Positions 35,278 through 46,961 of a stretch of 64,000 nt of DNA are shown here, piece after piece (positions within the stretch are counted from its first letter, which is position 1; every line of letters starts with the position of its first letter). A program made the position numbers and the translations under genes. The stretch is taken from contig NC_081406.1 of NCBI RefSeq assembly GCF_030272615.1, positions 145,366,091 through 145,430,090 of the forward strand, written 5' to 3'. Source of the stretch: Cryptomeria japonica (taxonomy: Eukaryota; Streptophyta; Pinopsida; Cupressales; Cupressaceae). Below the pieces are notes generated by a model. The model worked only from the letters and a program-made list of their open reading frames with translations. It ran no database searches and was not told where the DNA came from.

Positions 35278-36840
35278 TGATGGGTTGGGGTTTGGGATAG
35301 ACTAGCCTAGTCTATGCTCTTGGATCCTCCCCTTGGATCACCTGGTGTTCTCTTCACACCCTAGGGTCTCTAGGACTTCCCTTGCTTGAGGAATCCCCTG
35401 ACCTTTCCCAATCCACCCACCAATGAATTGCAATGCTGCTCCTAAGGTCTCACCTACTCATGAGACTCAAAACCCCTTACTATGGCTAATAAGGGCTAGG
35501 TTTGTTCCACACCTTCCAAGGTCTTAGCAAGGATAGGTTAGGTCTTTAACAAGGTTTTTCCACCCATCCATGTGCCCCCAAGAGATTTCAAGCTTTCAAC
35601 CCCTTACCGATTTCACTGTTTTGTGTTTTTGCCTACAAAATAGGGCTACAAGGATTTTGACCAATTAGGCCTCCTACCTGGTCCTTTAGGGCTCCCTCTC
35701 ACAAACGATGCACAAACTACCCAAACTCCCAAAATGGAATACCATTCATTTGGCAAGGGCTAAAGTATTTCTCTTGTTTTGGACCTCCAAGTGGTCGTAC
35801 AGTGCCTAGGGCGGATTTTGGGGTTTTTAAGGGTTTTGTGAGGGTTTTTAGGCCTGCCAGGGACACAGTGTGAGTTTGCTTCTCTTGCCACCTTGTTTGG
35901 ATTGGTGGAAGCTCATCCTTCACACCAATGATGCTTCACTCACCCCTCTACAACTCCTCCAAAGGGTGCACTCTCCTCTGACCAACCTTGCTCTCCAAGA
36001 CCTCTGCAATTTAACCCTTCCTAGTCGGGCACTATTCAGTCTCGCCTAGGATTGGGTCTTTTGATGGCCTCCCTGCATTTTCAAGGGCCCTACTTGCATT
36101 GAACTATAGTACAGGTTCTGTACTCTAATTCCCCATGGTTTCATGGTGATTCCACAATGGGGAATGGAGTTATGAGCCCATTTATTCAAACTAGTCCAAA
36201 ACTGGACAGAGAAAAGACAGTTTATAAAGATTTACAAACACACCACACTTGCCAGATAAAAACCTAATCTATATGCTCAAAATGAAATTATTTACACCAT
36301 ATAAGACACCACACACATTTTTTCTCGCAAATCAGTCCTTTAACACTCTTTCTTTACTCCATTTGTGCCAACTGGCAACAAAATTGTAGTCTCAGTCAGG
36401 TCACTTTGCTTGGGTTGTACAATGTCTGATATCCAACCCATTAATTTAGGGTTTGCAAATACTTATACTACCCTCTCCTCGGTCGGTGTGCCAAAATTAT
36501 GGCTCTCCACACTCAATAAGGGTCTTTGACCTTTTGGGTGGAAAAGTTGCTTGATAACTTTTAAAAGTTGTCATGCAACTTTTGCATCTTTTGAGCAACT
36601 TTGCCATTGTTGCTTTTCTTGACTCCTAGGCCTATTTTGGGCTAACCTAAGGATAGAAACATGCCAATAAGGCCTAACACACATCCAAGGCACACTCAAC
36701 CTCTCCTGCACAAGAAATCACAACCAAAAACACTAAGGACCTAAAACTAGGACCTAGTCAAGAACAAATGAGCTCATGGCTCTTATTACATATGCAATGG
36801 CTTCAAAAGAAGCATAACACCAACAAACAAAGGAGGAAGA
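35278..36840 (-). repeat. 5' LTR of element K2 (right boundary uncertain)
   Basis: It starts TGATGGGTTGGGGTTTGGG next to the primer site. The right end lies somewhere between 36760 and 36860, where J's RT begins; no second LTR of this family is present, so neither length nor end can be fixed. The sequence is richer in C and T than its neighbours and shows no coding frame. Confidence 0.6.
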
Positions 36841-36865
36841 GATTGGAAGGGTGCTCCTACACCAT

Positions 36866-37928
36866 GTATGAATTATTTCACTCCCATCTTATGAAGATTG
36901 GATTTGAGAGAACAAGTGAGGATAGTAATATCTACCTAAAGTCAAAAGGAGATCAGATTCTGATCTGTGAGGTATTTGTTGATGACATAATCTTTGGAGG
37001 AGATGACAAGATGAGTCATGATTTTGTAGATGAGATGAAAAAGGAGTTTGAGATATCACTTATAGGGGAGATTAAGTTCTTCATTGGACTACATATTCAA
37101 CAAATGAAAGATGGAATCTTTATCACTCAGTCCAAATATGTCAAAGAGGTGTTGAAGACCTTTGGCATGGAAGACAGCAAACCGGTTGGTACACCGATGG
37201 TGACTGGTTGTAAATTATCGAAAGAGGATGACTCAAGGTTAGTAAATGAGAAGGAATACCAATCAATGATTGGTAAATTTCACTATGTAGTACATAGCAG
37301 ACCGGACATTACACATGCAGTGGGCATTGTTGCACGGTTCCAGAAAAGCGCAAGAGAATCCCACTTGGTAGCAGTCAAGCGGATTCTGAGATATCTAAAG
37401 GGATCTATTGACTATCGATTATGGTATCCATACAGTAATGATTTCAACCTGAAAGTGTTTACAAATGCTGACTGGGTTGGTAATGTGGATGACCGGAAGA
37501 ACACAACCGGTGGTGCATTCTTTCTTGGTAGAAGACTAGTCTCATGGATGAGTAAGAAATAGAGTTGTATCTCTCAGTCTACAACAGAAGCGGAGTATGT
37601 TGCAGCATTTATGAACTGGACCCAGACAATTTGGATGAAGCATGTATTAAATGGCTTCAAAGTCCCTGTATCTGAACTGGTAAGTATATTTTGCGAAAAC
37701 ACAAGTGCGATTAACATCTCCAAGAATCTAGTTTCACATTCTAGAACCAAGCACTTTGAGCTTAAGTATCATTTCTTAAGGGAAAAGGTTTAGAACAAAG
37801 AAGTTGTACTGGAACATGTTTCCAGTAAGGAGAAGTTAGCAGACATATTCACCAAGCCTCTACCAAAGGCTACTTTTACCTATTTGAGAGGTGAATTAGG
37901 GGTGCCACCCCTTCAAGAGGTGAACTAA
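36866..37928 (+). pseudogene. reverse transcriptase (C-terminal two thirds) and RNase H of element J
   Basis: Coding resumes at MYELFHSHLMKIGFERTSED with the catalytic FVDDIIFGG intact, then LIGEIKFFIGLHIQQ, KPVGTPMVTGCKLS and VAVKRILRYLKGS. RNase H follows with VFTNADWVGNVDDRKNTTGG and, after a stop at 37560, QSTTEAEYVAAFMN. It ends ADIFTKPLPKATFTYLRGEL with a stop at 37926. This polymerase copies element RNA into cDNA. The RT N-terminus (fingers and first catalytic Asp) was lost when K sequences became inserted. Confidence 0.9.
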
Positions 37929-38171
37929 AGGTGTGTGCTCCACATCAGTCAGGACTTACATTGATATATTTTTCTCAGGATTGGTGTGTTGAAGGATGCT
38001 ACTCCTTAGTGGGAGCAGCATAGTAGATCATAGTTGTTTTTGCCTTGACTTTGGCATTGTTGTCAAAGGGGGAGAAGATGTGAAGCGGAGAAGATATCTG
38101 CAATATTGGGGGAGAAGATGTAAAGCTCAGAGATATCTTTGTATATTACCATCAATGCCAAAGGGGGATAT
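37929..38171 (+). promoter_or_regulatory. 3' untranslated region and polypurine tracts of element J
   Basis: Three purine tracts, AAAGGGGGAGAAG (38063), TTGGGGGAGAAG (38105) and AAAGGGGGATAT (38160, against the LTR), repeat with the words atgtgaagc and agatatct between them. Confidence 0.8.
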
Positions 38172-39698
38172 TGTTGGCATATGTGCAGAGTATGTTGTCA
38201 TTGATGTCAATATGATGAAGAGTGAACCGGTATATTGAAGTAAGAACTTGCAAGAGAACCAGTATATGTGAAAAAGTGAAGCGGTATGTTTGTCCAAGTG
38301 AACCGGTATATGTGAAAATGTGAACCGGTATATGTGAACAAGTGAAGCGGTATGTTTGTCCAAGAGAACCGGTATGTTGGAATGTGAACTGGTATATGGA
38401 ATGTTTTGTATCAAGGTTTCATATGGTATGACTACCGGTTGGTAGTCTTAGCTTCAGGGTTTCTGGTTGAAGTGTTCTATGCCTATGTGATTCAGCCGAT
38501 GACATTGTATGTTGTGCTACCATTGTAATGAAGAATAGATTATGTTGCCACGTCAGCTTTGTGCATGTGAAGGATCTTGCATGAAGGAGATTGATCCTAT
38601 CTACCTCGGGAATGTGTGAAGTCCCTGCAAACAATGGAGAATGTGTGATGGGTTATTGCCTCCAAGATGCGGTGAAGAATGAATGATGGAGAACGTCTTG
38701 AGATCTGTTCAAAACCGTTGTATTCAAAGCAAAGTGTTCAATGGTCAGGATTGAACCGACTGAATTGCTTAATTTAAATGTTTAGGGTTTAGGGTTTTTG
38801 CTACCGACCTATTTGTTTTCTATAAGGTCGATGTTGTTTTTCATGTTGGTTTTGTTGGCAAATGTTGTGTGTGTATCTAAGTGCAAAGATACGTGATTCT
38901 TGCCAGACCAGATATGAGAATAGATACTTGCAAAGTGTGAGTGCAGAAGGAAGGAACTGAAGCGGATTTGCATTGGCATTGAGTGTTGTTATCATATCAT
39001 TGTAATACCTGTTGACCTCTAACCACTTCAACAGTTGGAAAATCCCTTAACAGGGTAGCTTTAACCGGCTTGCTATAAATCCTTTAACAGGGTGACTCAA
39101 AATCATTGAGTTCTAAAAATCCTCTAACAAGGTAACCTTTAACCGGGTTTAACCCTTAACCGGGTATGTTAGCCATCCCTTAACCGGGTGATCCCTAGCA
39201 GGATCGGTTCCTAACAGAACCTATTGTAAAGTCTTTAACTAGACTAGGCTCCTAACAGAGTGGACTTCAAAAGGGTTCAAAGAACAGCTTGTGGGTATTC
39301 ATCCCCACCGTGGTTTTTCCCAGTTGGGTTTCCACGTGAAAAATACGTGTGTTATGTGTGATGCTTTTCATATGATGTTTTGTTATTCTCTGTTAAGCGG
39401 TAAAGCATGTTGAACCTATAAGTATTTACATTCCTGTTAAAGTATTACTAGTGTATGCATATGGGTGAAGTGGAAATAAGATGTTAGATTGTGTGGAAAG
39501 TTGATTTACCGGTTTATGTCTTTCTCTATGATTAATTGGTAGTAATCTGGTTTAGACCGATCTTATTTCTTGCCAATCAAAGTGCAGGGTTCTCAGTCTA
39601 ACCGGTTCAAGAGAAACTATTTTTATAAGTATTGATTCACCTCCCCCTCCCCCCTCTCAGTACCAGTTTAGTACTAACTGGTCATCATTGATTTATCA
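38172..39698 (+). repeat. 3' LTR of element J (1,527 bp)
   Basis: TGTTGGCATATGTGCAG ... CATTGATTTATCA. U3 carries a phased 22-bp repeat (38225-38404). The middle carries a degenerate CTAACAGGGT array (39040-39270). The 3' end carries the signature CCCACCGTGGTTTTTCCC (39304) and a C-rich tract (39640-39653). Confidence 0.9.
38225..38404 (+). repeat. 22-bp phased AACCGGTAT repeats in U3 of element J
   Basis: Variants of aaccggtat start at 38225, 38257, 38279, 38301, 38323, 38345, 38367 and 38387. Five consecutive steps are exactly 22 bases, two turns of B-DNA. ACCGGT is self-complementary. Position upstream of the transcribed region suggests enhancer or factor-binding repeats. Confidence 0.85.
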
Positions 39699-40009
39699 TT
39701 TTGCACCTTCTGTAATAACTTTGGTCATATGAACTACAGAAGAAGAACAGGAAGAGGAAATGCAGGACCTTGGAGATCATCTGGTATGGTCTGTTACCAC
39801 TGCAACAAACCGGGGCACTTAGCAAAATTTTGTAGATCAAGAAATAGCAAACCGGTCAACTTTTTCAAGGATCAAAAAGGAAAGCAGAAAGTTGATGTTG
39901 AGGAAACCAAAGAGGATATGAATTGGATTTGGAAGGAGAAAAGTGATGACTCGCCTGGAGAAGAAACTGTTCCTTCACCTAGTGAAGAGAACCTAGCACT
40001 GGTGACTTA
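39699..40009 (+). pseudogene. C-terminal gag of element I with CCHC zinc knuckles
   Basis: Right after J the frame reads CTFCNNFGHM (a first knuckle cut short), then GPWRSSGMVCYHCNKPGHLA with AKFCRSRNSKP, a complete CCHC knuckle at about 39793-39834. An acidic tail follows, ending in a stop at 40007. The RSRN following the knuckle and the Lys-rich then acidic tail match element A. The capsid part was lost together with the J 5' boundary. Confidence 0.85.
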
Positions 40010-40446
40010 AGCCTGTTTTAACATGGCTAAGGGGAGCTTAACGGTAAAACATCTTTGGACCCCTTGTAAAATGGGTAGGAAAAAAATTTTAATCATGAAT
40101 TTTGGTGACTTTTTGTTGACATGTTATCAACCGGTTTTTCACTTGAGTAGTGAAATTAGGGTTTGTAACCCTAAAGTGCAAGAATTTATTGCAGTTGGTA
40201 AAAAGGATAAAAGAAAGTTTTACTTTGTCTTTTTTACCCTAACTCTTTTGAGAAAGAAATTTGAAGTGATTGCAGAGCCAAACAAGATTGTCTTGTTGTC
40301 AATTGGTGAATTGTTTTGTGATTAGAGAAATTAAGTTGAATCGAAAGTTGCAGAGAGGCGAACTAGTGTGCATTTGGACATTTCAACTGGGAAACGGAGC
40401 AACGTGAAAGAAACAAGGTATTTCTTTGAGTATACCACTTCGAAAC
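40010..40446 (+). other. element I, linker between gag and extra ORF
   Basis: A 100-codon open frame (40023-40325) runs through here without a recognised domain (HLWTPCKMGRKKILIMNFGD). It may be coding in an intact copy, or leader for the second ORF. Confidence 0.4.
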
Positions 40447-43400
40447 TTGCTTATCTAGAATGACATCTACTTCTAAGTCTGTAGACAGGTTGATGATCAC
40501 TGTTGAGCCTGAGGAAGCTCTAAAGGCAGACCAAATTATGTCTTATAATGTATTTCGCAAGTCCCGAGCGAAGTTGTGGTCAAATGTGAATTGTCCAGTT
40601 ATATAGACTGCAAGATAGAAGATTTGGGAACTCTAAACATTTATACATAGTTGAAATCACTCTGTGATAAGAATGGAAAGATTGAAACAAAATATGCTAG
40701 GGTTTTTGAAAAAGGTTTTCATAATGCCGCCAAATTTCTTGAAGATTTTGAGGAAGAACACATCAGAATCATTTTGAGTCGAGTTCACGGAGACAACGTG
40801 TATTTAGAAAGGACACACAATAACCAAGGAAGCTATGCAGGCTGTAATTGGTTATTTCTCAATCGGTGAAATTCATGTGCTAAGACGAATTTCAAAGGAT
40901 ATTGTCTTCAAATTAGCCGGTTCTACATCTGATGGGCATGCTTTTTCTATCAACAATATTAAAGACCTTGCAGTGAAACTAGCAGCAATGGTGATAGGCT
41001 ACCAGGTATTTTACTCCAGTAGACTTAATAGTGTTCCATATGTAGCAATTCATACATCACATAGAATGATTGTTGATAATGCATATTATGATCTCTATGA
41101 AGCCATCAGGGGCAATTATTTCAAAATTTGCAATCTATTAAGAAGGACAACACTCAAAAGTTCAAATATGGTCAGCTATTAGTTGGGTTATTTTTCTATT
41201 TCCAAAATTTCCTACCAGGAATTGGAGAAATTGAAATGTCAAAAGACCTATCGGTCAATGCACAAATCAAGAACAACATTAAGGTTGTGAAGAATACCTT
41301 TTCATCTGCCTTGAATAAGTATTTTAATGAATTTCAGAAAAAGATGAGCATGAGAATGAGATTACCTGAAGATGTGGTAAAACACTTTGCAAAAGACATA
41401 GTCTTCACTGTTACCACTGACTTTTGCTTGATGCAAGCAATTGAGCCCAGAGAGGAAGAGATCGAAGATATGAGCTATGAGGTTAATCATGATTTACTGG
41501 TTGGCTATGCTAATACCCTGTTAGCATCGCCTAAAGATAAACAACAGGCAAAATTGGACATTGTGGCAGTCCAAGTTGTACCAACAGAAACTGGTATTGT
41601 ACTTGTAGCTAATGTGAAGAAAGAAAAACAAGTCTGATGAAACATTTCCTATGATAAAGACCAAAAGGTTGACTCAGAGTGTCCTAACCAAAAAGGAACC
41701 GGCACCTAAAGTATATGTAAAGAAGGAGAGTGCACCAAAGAAGAGAAATCGAAAATTGATTTTGCAACCAGAGTCTGAGGGAATAGATTCTGAAGAAGAA
41801 CCAAAGAAGGAAAAAGCAACTGGAAAAACATCCAAGAAGGTAAAGGTAGTGCCAAAGGCAACTACACCTATTGATATAGCTACCTAAAAACTTGACACGG
41901 TTTTTGAGAGAACAATGAAGACACTAGGAAGGAATATGTTTGACAATGTCAAAGAATATTTTGATTCTTTCACTGAAGATGAGCATAAGCAAGTCATGCA
42001 ACTGGTAATCACTTATTTGGGCCATTACAATAGATTTCCACATGACTTGGAAAAGGATATTTCAATCTCTTTGTATAATACTCTTTTAGATAAATGGGAG
42101 GAAGCTATTCAATTGGAAAAGAAAATTATTGATGAAATATTTGTACAATATTTTCCCAATTTATCCTTAGATGGAATTAGTGCTTTAGTTGAGCAATAAA
42201 AAGTACATTTTGATTTTAAAATGAGAAGATTGAAGCTTCTTAATGCAAAAAGGGAAGTTATATAGTCTGAGACACATCAGATAGCTTGTGTAATCAAACA
42301 AAGAGAAGAACTCATCCACTCTAGAAATAAGGATAATACTACAAATGATGTTCCTCTATTGGAAATGGATGAAGAGGAGATTGTTCAACCTGACATAGTC
42401 TATCCAGTCAAGAAGAAGGATGATTCCATTATTCTTGTTGATGAATATGTTCAGAACACAATGGATCTATCTGGAGATAACACTGCACCAGATATGGAGC
42501 CTCCTACAACTACTGAAGTACAGGTTACATTAGTTGATCAACTGGCTATTCAACTAAAAGTGGACAATGAACTGGCAATAGAACGACTGGAGAAACACCA
42601 ATCTCCACCGGTCATTGAAAATACTCAAAAGGAGTCTACTGAGAAATTTGTCACTCAGTTACCTGACAAGACAATAGAGCGGAATACAGAGAGAGCTATC
42701 ATTAAGAGTGTACCTCCTGAACAGGCGAAGCAGAAACTACTTGAAGATGATGATGATGATGATTCTTTAAGTATTCTAGGACCCATTGATATGAACACTT
42801 TGAGCGCATCAAAAATGTTGAAGATTGCTAATGTTATGCAATCTAGAGCGCATAAGAAGAGACTAAAAGAGCAAAGGATTGAAGCAGAGACAATCCAGAA
42901 TGCAGTATAATTTTTGTTTGGTTTACTACCGGAAATAGTTGTTGCACATCTTCCTACACCCATTAGAAAACTTGGTCAGTTAGTTGCAGATGCATCTAAT
43001 CAAATCAAGACACTTGAATATGTTGCTCAAATGTCTGCTGAGAAGAGCCACAAGAAGAAATATGGAGATAAAATGACAAAGAACATTGAAAGTGGCAAAA
43101 TGGCTCTATCTCATAATGGAAGTTTGTTGAGAAAAGCTATTGAATCTGTAGGAAAGTATCTTGCCTTTACCTCCAATGTTTCTTTCTTTTATTCTGACAT
43201 TTCTAAGAGTCAAGTTGAAACCGAGCAAGAAATGGAAAGGATATGAAAGGCATATGTCCCACTCCAGGACTCCATTCATGTCTTTAACCGGTCTGTAGAT
43301 GATTTGCATGACAGATTGGACAAGAATGATAATGAGAAGGCTAAGAGACTCTGATCTCTAAAAGAGCTCAAGAGTCTGCTCATATCATAGGTCAACATTC

Positions 43401-43597
43401 TTCAGAGAGCCTACTCCAATGCAGAAGCTATTCATGCTACTCCTGAAACCTACACGCTAGACTCAATGGAAGAATTACATTCCCAGCTGATGTCTACATT
43501 TGAGTATACTGCTAACATACTGGAATCGTGGGAAAATGCTTTATCACAGATGAAGCAGAACTTCAATGATATGTTTATGAGATTAGCCAATGCATGA
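40447..43597 (+). pseudogene. extra ORF of element I in the place of pol (unknown function), about 1,050 codons with stops
   Basis: Open segments at 40651-40869, 40835-41182, 41128-41637, 41651-41887, 41915-42199, 42359-42910 and 42914-43246 join into one protein with a few stops and frameshifts, ending MKQNFNDMFMRLANA near 43597. The N-terminal domain has EEEHIRIILSRVHGDNVYLE, IGYQVFYSSRLNSV and KFKYGQLLVGLFFYFQNFLP. Then come a Lys-rich basic region (41651-41860), a helical domain (FDNVKEYFDSFTEDE), an acidic linker with DDDDDD (about 42748-42765) and a coiled-coil C-terminus. The same blocks in the same order occur in element A (8640-5220). No Asp protease, RT, RNase H or integrase motif exists. 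Its retention in two families suggests a selected role in the element life cycle; what it does is unknown. Confidence 0.72.
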
Positions 43598-43856
43598 AAT
43601 TTTTTAAGTTGTTAATATATGTTGAACACTTTGATACAGATTTTCTATATATATGTATATATTTTACTTTTTCATTTTGGCATTGTTGTCAAAGGGGGAG
43701 TAGAAATATGTATGTGTGTTTTTTAAAATTTTGTATTTGTGCATGCATTAAGGGGGAGTATTAGTAAATGTGTAAATTTGTTGTGTATGCACACTTAGCG
43801 GTATTGTATTACTCTAAAATTTTCTAAGTGTTGCCATCAATGCCAAAGGGGGAGAT
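43598..43856 (+). promoter_or_regulatory. 3' untranslated region and polypurine tracts of element I
   Basis: Purine tracts AAAGGGGGAGTAG (43692), AAGGGGGAGTAT (43750) and AAAGGGGGAGAT (43845-43856, against the LTR). The lead-in TTGCCATCAATGCCAAAGG is shared by the tracts of A, E and, in part, H. Confidence 0.82.
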
Positions 43857-44893
43857 TGTTAGCTTGATGATGATTGTAATGTATTCATCACATTTTGTCA
43901 TTGATGAAACACTCTCACACACACATATGATTACATTGACTACCGGTGTAACTTCAATTGGTTTACACTACCAACCGATATGTTTAAGGTTTATTTCTAA
44001 CCGGTACTTTGTGCAAACCGATATGTGCATAAGAGACAACCTGTGGCTACACTAAGTCGGCATCAAAATGAAGATAAAGATGATGATGGAGATCAAGCGG
44101 AATATTCCAGGACAATGGTTCACATGTTTTATTCCAACTGGTATTGATTGTTCTAACTGGTATCTGATTTTGTGATGAGTTACTAGCACCGATTTCTTGG
44201 CAGTCATTTTTGTGATGAGTTTTGATCACTTGTCTAGAGACACTGCACCTAGGAAATTGTGTTTTGATTTCCTTAGGCCAACATAAGATTTGAATGTCTA
44301 TTTTAAGACATCTTAGTGAATCATTTAAAGGATATAGAGAATGAGTATGGTTATGATGTTATGCATATACTGATATGCATCAAGAGTAAAAGCTTTTGTT
44401 GAAGAGCGATAAGTGTTAAGATGAAGAGTTGTGTCGAATATACTTAGAAGGATCTGATCGAGCAAGTATTGTGCTACTCAAAACATATCAAACCATTCTT
44501 GTGGTTTTCTAATCATTACAACAGAATCAAATCCCCTAATTGGGTAAGCTCTAGCAAGCTTCATTGTACAGATCCTCTAACAAGGTGGTCCATTAGTTTG
44601 GATTCGCTCCTATCATAGCACTTTGTAGACCTTAACCGGTCAATTATCTATTACTGCAGATAGTTAACTTGTGAGTTTCATCTCACCGTGGTTTTTACCT
44701 ATTTGGGTTTTCCACATATAAACACTTGTGTTATGGTGGATGCTTTACTTTTTGTGGATGTTGTTATATCATTTGGATAGCATGTATTTTGTTTAAATGC
44801 TCGGTTAAGTTCATCTACCAGTTAGTGTTTGAAGTAGTGTTAAATTTGGTGTCACTGTTTCACCCCCCCTCTCAGTGTTTTTCATGTCCATCA
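43857..44893 (+). repeat. 3' LTR of element I (1,037 bp)
   Basis: TGTTAGCTTGATGATG ... GTCCATCA. It matches 29563-30687 but lacks about 88 bases near 44604. The target duplicate ggttc follows. Confidence 0.9.
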
Positions 44894-46961
44894 GGTTCCC
44901 AGTTAGACAAGCTTTCTCTAGCTTGGGTAGATTCTGGCTTAAGGACACAATGGTTTGTTTAGTGTGAAACCCAGCTCCATTATTTGATGGTTCAAACTAT
45001 TCCATTTGGAGTTGTAGAATGGAAGTCTACTTATCCTCTTTAGGGTATGATGTGTGGGTGTCTGTTGTAAATGGCTACCCTAGTAAAGTCATTCCTCCCA
45101 TTGATTATGATGCAGAAAGAAGAAACCAGTGTAATGATGTGGCAATGAAGGCTATACTCTATGGGTTATTTGATGATGTCTCCTCACAGGTCAACGAATG
45201 CAGATTGACAAAGAGCTTAGGGATAGATTGAAGAAGCTCTAAGTAAATGAGCCTACTACTGCAAAACCGGTTTGTGAAGACAAGATGAGAAATGCAACTC
45301 GTGTATCTGCAAATGATGAAGGCAGATTGTTAGCAGTCACAATAATGATGAAGAAGGAACCCATCTCTTCATGGCTCAAGAATCAGAAGATGAGAGGCAC
45401 ACATCTGATAATGATCATGCAGATCACTCCTACCGACAAGATTTGTTTGGAAGTGATAGTGAAGGAGAAGAAGAAGATGATGATGATGATGAAGTTGAGG
45501 TAGATCTAGAAGGAAAACTTATAACTGCACTTGAGGAGATTAGTAGAGTGGGGAATAAATACAAGTTATTCAAGAATGTTGTAGTTGTGGAGAAGAACTA
45601 GGTTGATCAAATGCCTTGAAGAATCTGAGAAATGCATCTCAGAGTTCAAGACTCAACAAGAAGACACCAAGGAGTGTCAGTGTAAAGATCTAGCATCTGA
45701 GCTAGAGGAAAATGATAAAGAGTATCACCAGCTGATTGGAAAAATGAAGATTCTCCAAAATTACCTTGAGAAATGTCAGAACGAGCTCAAGGTGATAATC
45801 CGGTTTGATGGCAGAAGTGATGCCTTGGACAAAATGTTGAAAAATAAAAAGCATGCCAAGAACACCGAAGGATTAGGAAGTGGTGTTGGTGAATTCTCCA
45901 CCAGCAAGAATGTCCCCCACAATGACATTGTGTTTGTCTCCTCTAATGGAGATAACAAGGGATAAACCTTCACGGTTAGAAATGCTCCTCGGAAGAAGGT
46001 TGATCTAACCACTAGTGAAGACATGTCGACAAGGATGAAGACCAGTACTGCAAGAAGGAGAAACAATCCAAATCCCAAAGGAAAAGGGAAGATGGGAGAA
46101 GATAGCTTCATTGGAAGCAAGAATATGAGAAGAAATCAAAGGATACCTCCTACTGATAGAAGACAAAGAAATGCTACTGCCCACAAGACAAAGCAAGTGT
46201 GGAAGAAGAAGGGACCAGATGGAAGAAATGCAAAGAATGGACAAGCTAGGGTCCATCCCCAGAGAAGTATAAATGGAGATGCAAAACCGGTAAGATCTCC
46301 CCATGCATGGCAGAATAAGTTTGTAAGTTATAAACCTTCCTTCTCTGGTTATTGATTTGCATATAATGGATATGGCCATAGGGCAGAAGAATGTAGAAGG
46401 GGATCTAGAAGGAATAATATAGGATCTCATAGATATCATGCATGTGAGAAAAATGTATCAAGGAGTAGAAACATGCATATCTCCTCTCTCAGTTATACAA
46501 ACAGTGTTTGTTATAACTGCAATAGAATTGGCCATAGAGAGTCTAAATGCAAGAAGAAGGACCTACAGTCATATGGAAGTCGGTATAGCAGCTATGCTCT
46601 ACATGGAAATGGATTAGAGCATATGGAAGTTAGAGACCTGCATGGAACCAAAGGAGAAATGTCCCTGCAGGATCAAGAGGTCCACCGGTTTTGGTTGTCA
46701 GTCACAACAACCTGACCAGAAGAAGATGGTCTAACCGGTATGTTAGAAGGTTCCCCAATCATGAGATTGGCATGGATGTTGTGTGCTACTATAGTACTGC
46801 TTCCGGTTATGTGGCAAATTCCAAAAATGCAAGGACCCATCAACAAAAGAAGGTAACACCTGCTCCCAAGACTGAAAATGGGAACAAATGTGAAGTCATG
46901 CAGGTATGGAGGAAGAAAGAGGAGAGTAGGACCTTGGACCGGTATTGTGCATTCAATGCAT
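44894..46961 (+). pseudogene. gag of element H (Ty1/copia, Sirevirus-like)
   Basis: The frame begins with the UBN2-type capsid start APLFDGSNYSIWSCRMEVYL (about 44972 on), followed by AMKAILYGLFDDVSSQV. A broken middle follows with an acidic run (EEEDDDDDEVEVDLEGK, near 45463) and a coiled coil. From 46021 a basic, Arg/Asn-rich region (KAKQVWKKK-like TKQVWKKKGPDGRN) leads to a complete CCHC knuckle, CYNCNRIGHRESKC (about 46507-46548), flanked by two decayed ones (NGYGHRAEEC; CYYSTASGYVANSKN). The end repeats QVWRKKEE at 46908. At least six stops and frameshifts are present. Confidence 0.85.

Larger units (their letters stand above)
30733..39698 (+). mobile_element. Element J: Ty1/copia Sirevirus-like element, 5'-truncated LTR, interrupted by K
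   Basis: Partial 5' LTR (30733-31803), exact primer site, gag-protease-integrase (31875-33933), RT-RNase H (36866-37928), purine tracts and a full 3' LTR (38172-39698). K sequences replace the integrase C-terminus and RT N-terminus. The first part of the 5' LTR, and most of element I's gag, are missing at the left boundary, so no target duplication can be read. Of all elements here it keeps the longest open pol segments. Confidence 0.85.
29563..44893 (+). mobile_element. Element I: Sirevirus-like LTR element with extra ORF in place of pol, split by element J
   Basis: LTRs 29563-30687 and 43857-44893, flanks ggttt/ggttc (one mismatch), primer site at 30690-30701, purine tract at 43845-43856. 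With J removed, the interior holds the zinc-knuckle end of gag (39699-40009) and a long extra ORF (40447-43597), with no pol domain. The layout matches element A although the LTRs are different. Confidence 0.87.

Noticed and set aside
38225-38404. regular repeats considered as a CRISPR array
   Set aside because: 22-bp phased degenerate repeats without unique spacers, inside a eukaryotic LTR.
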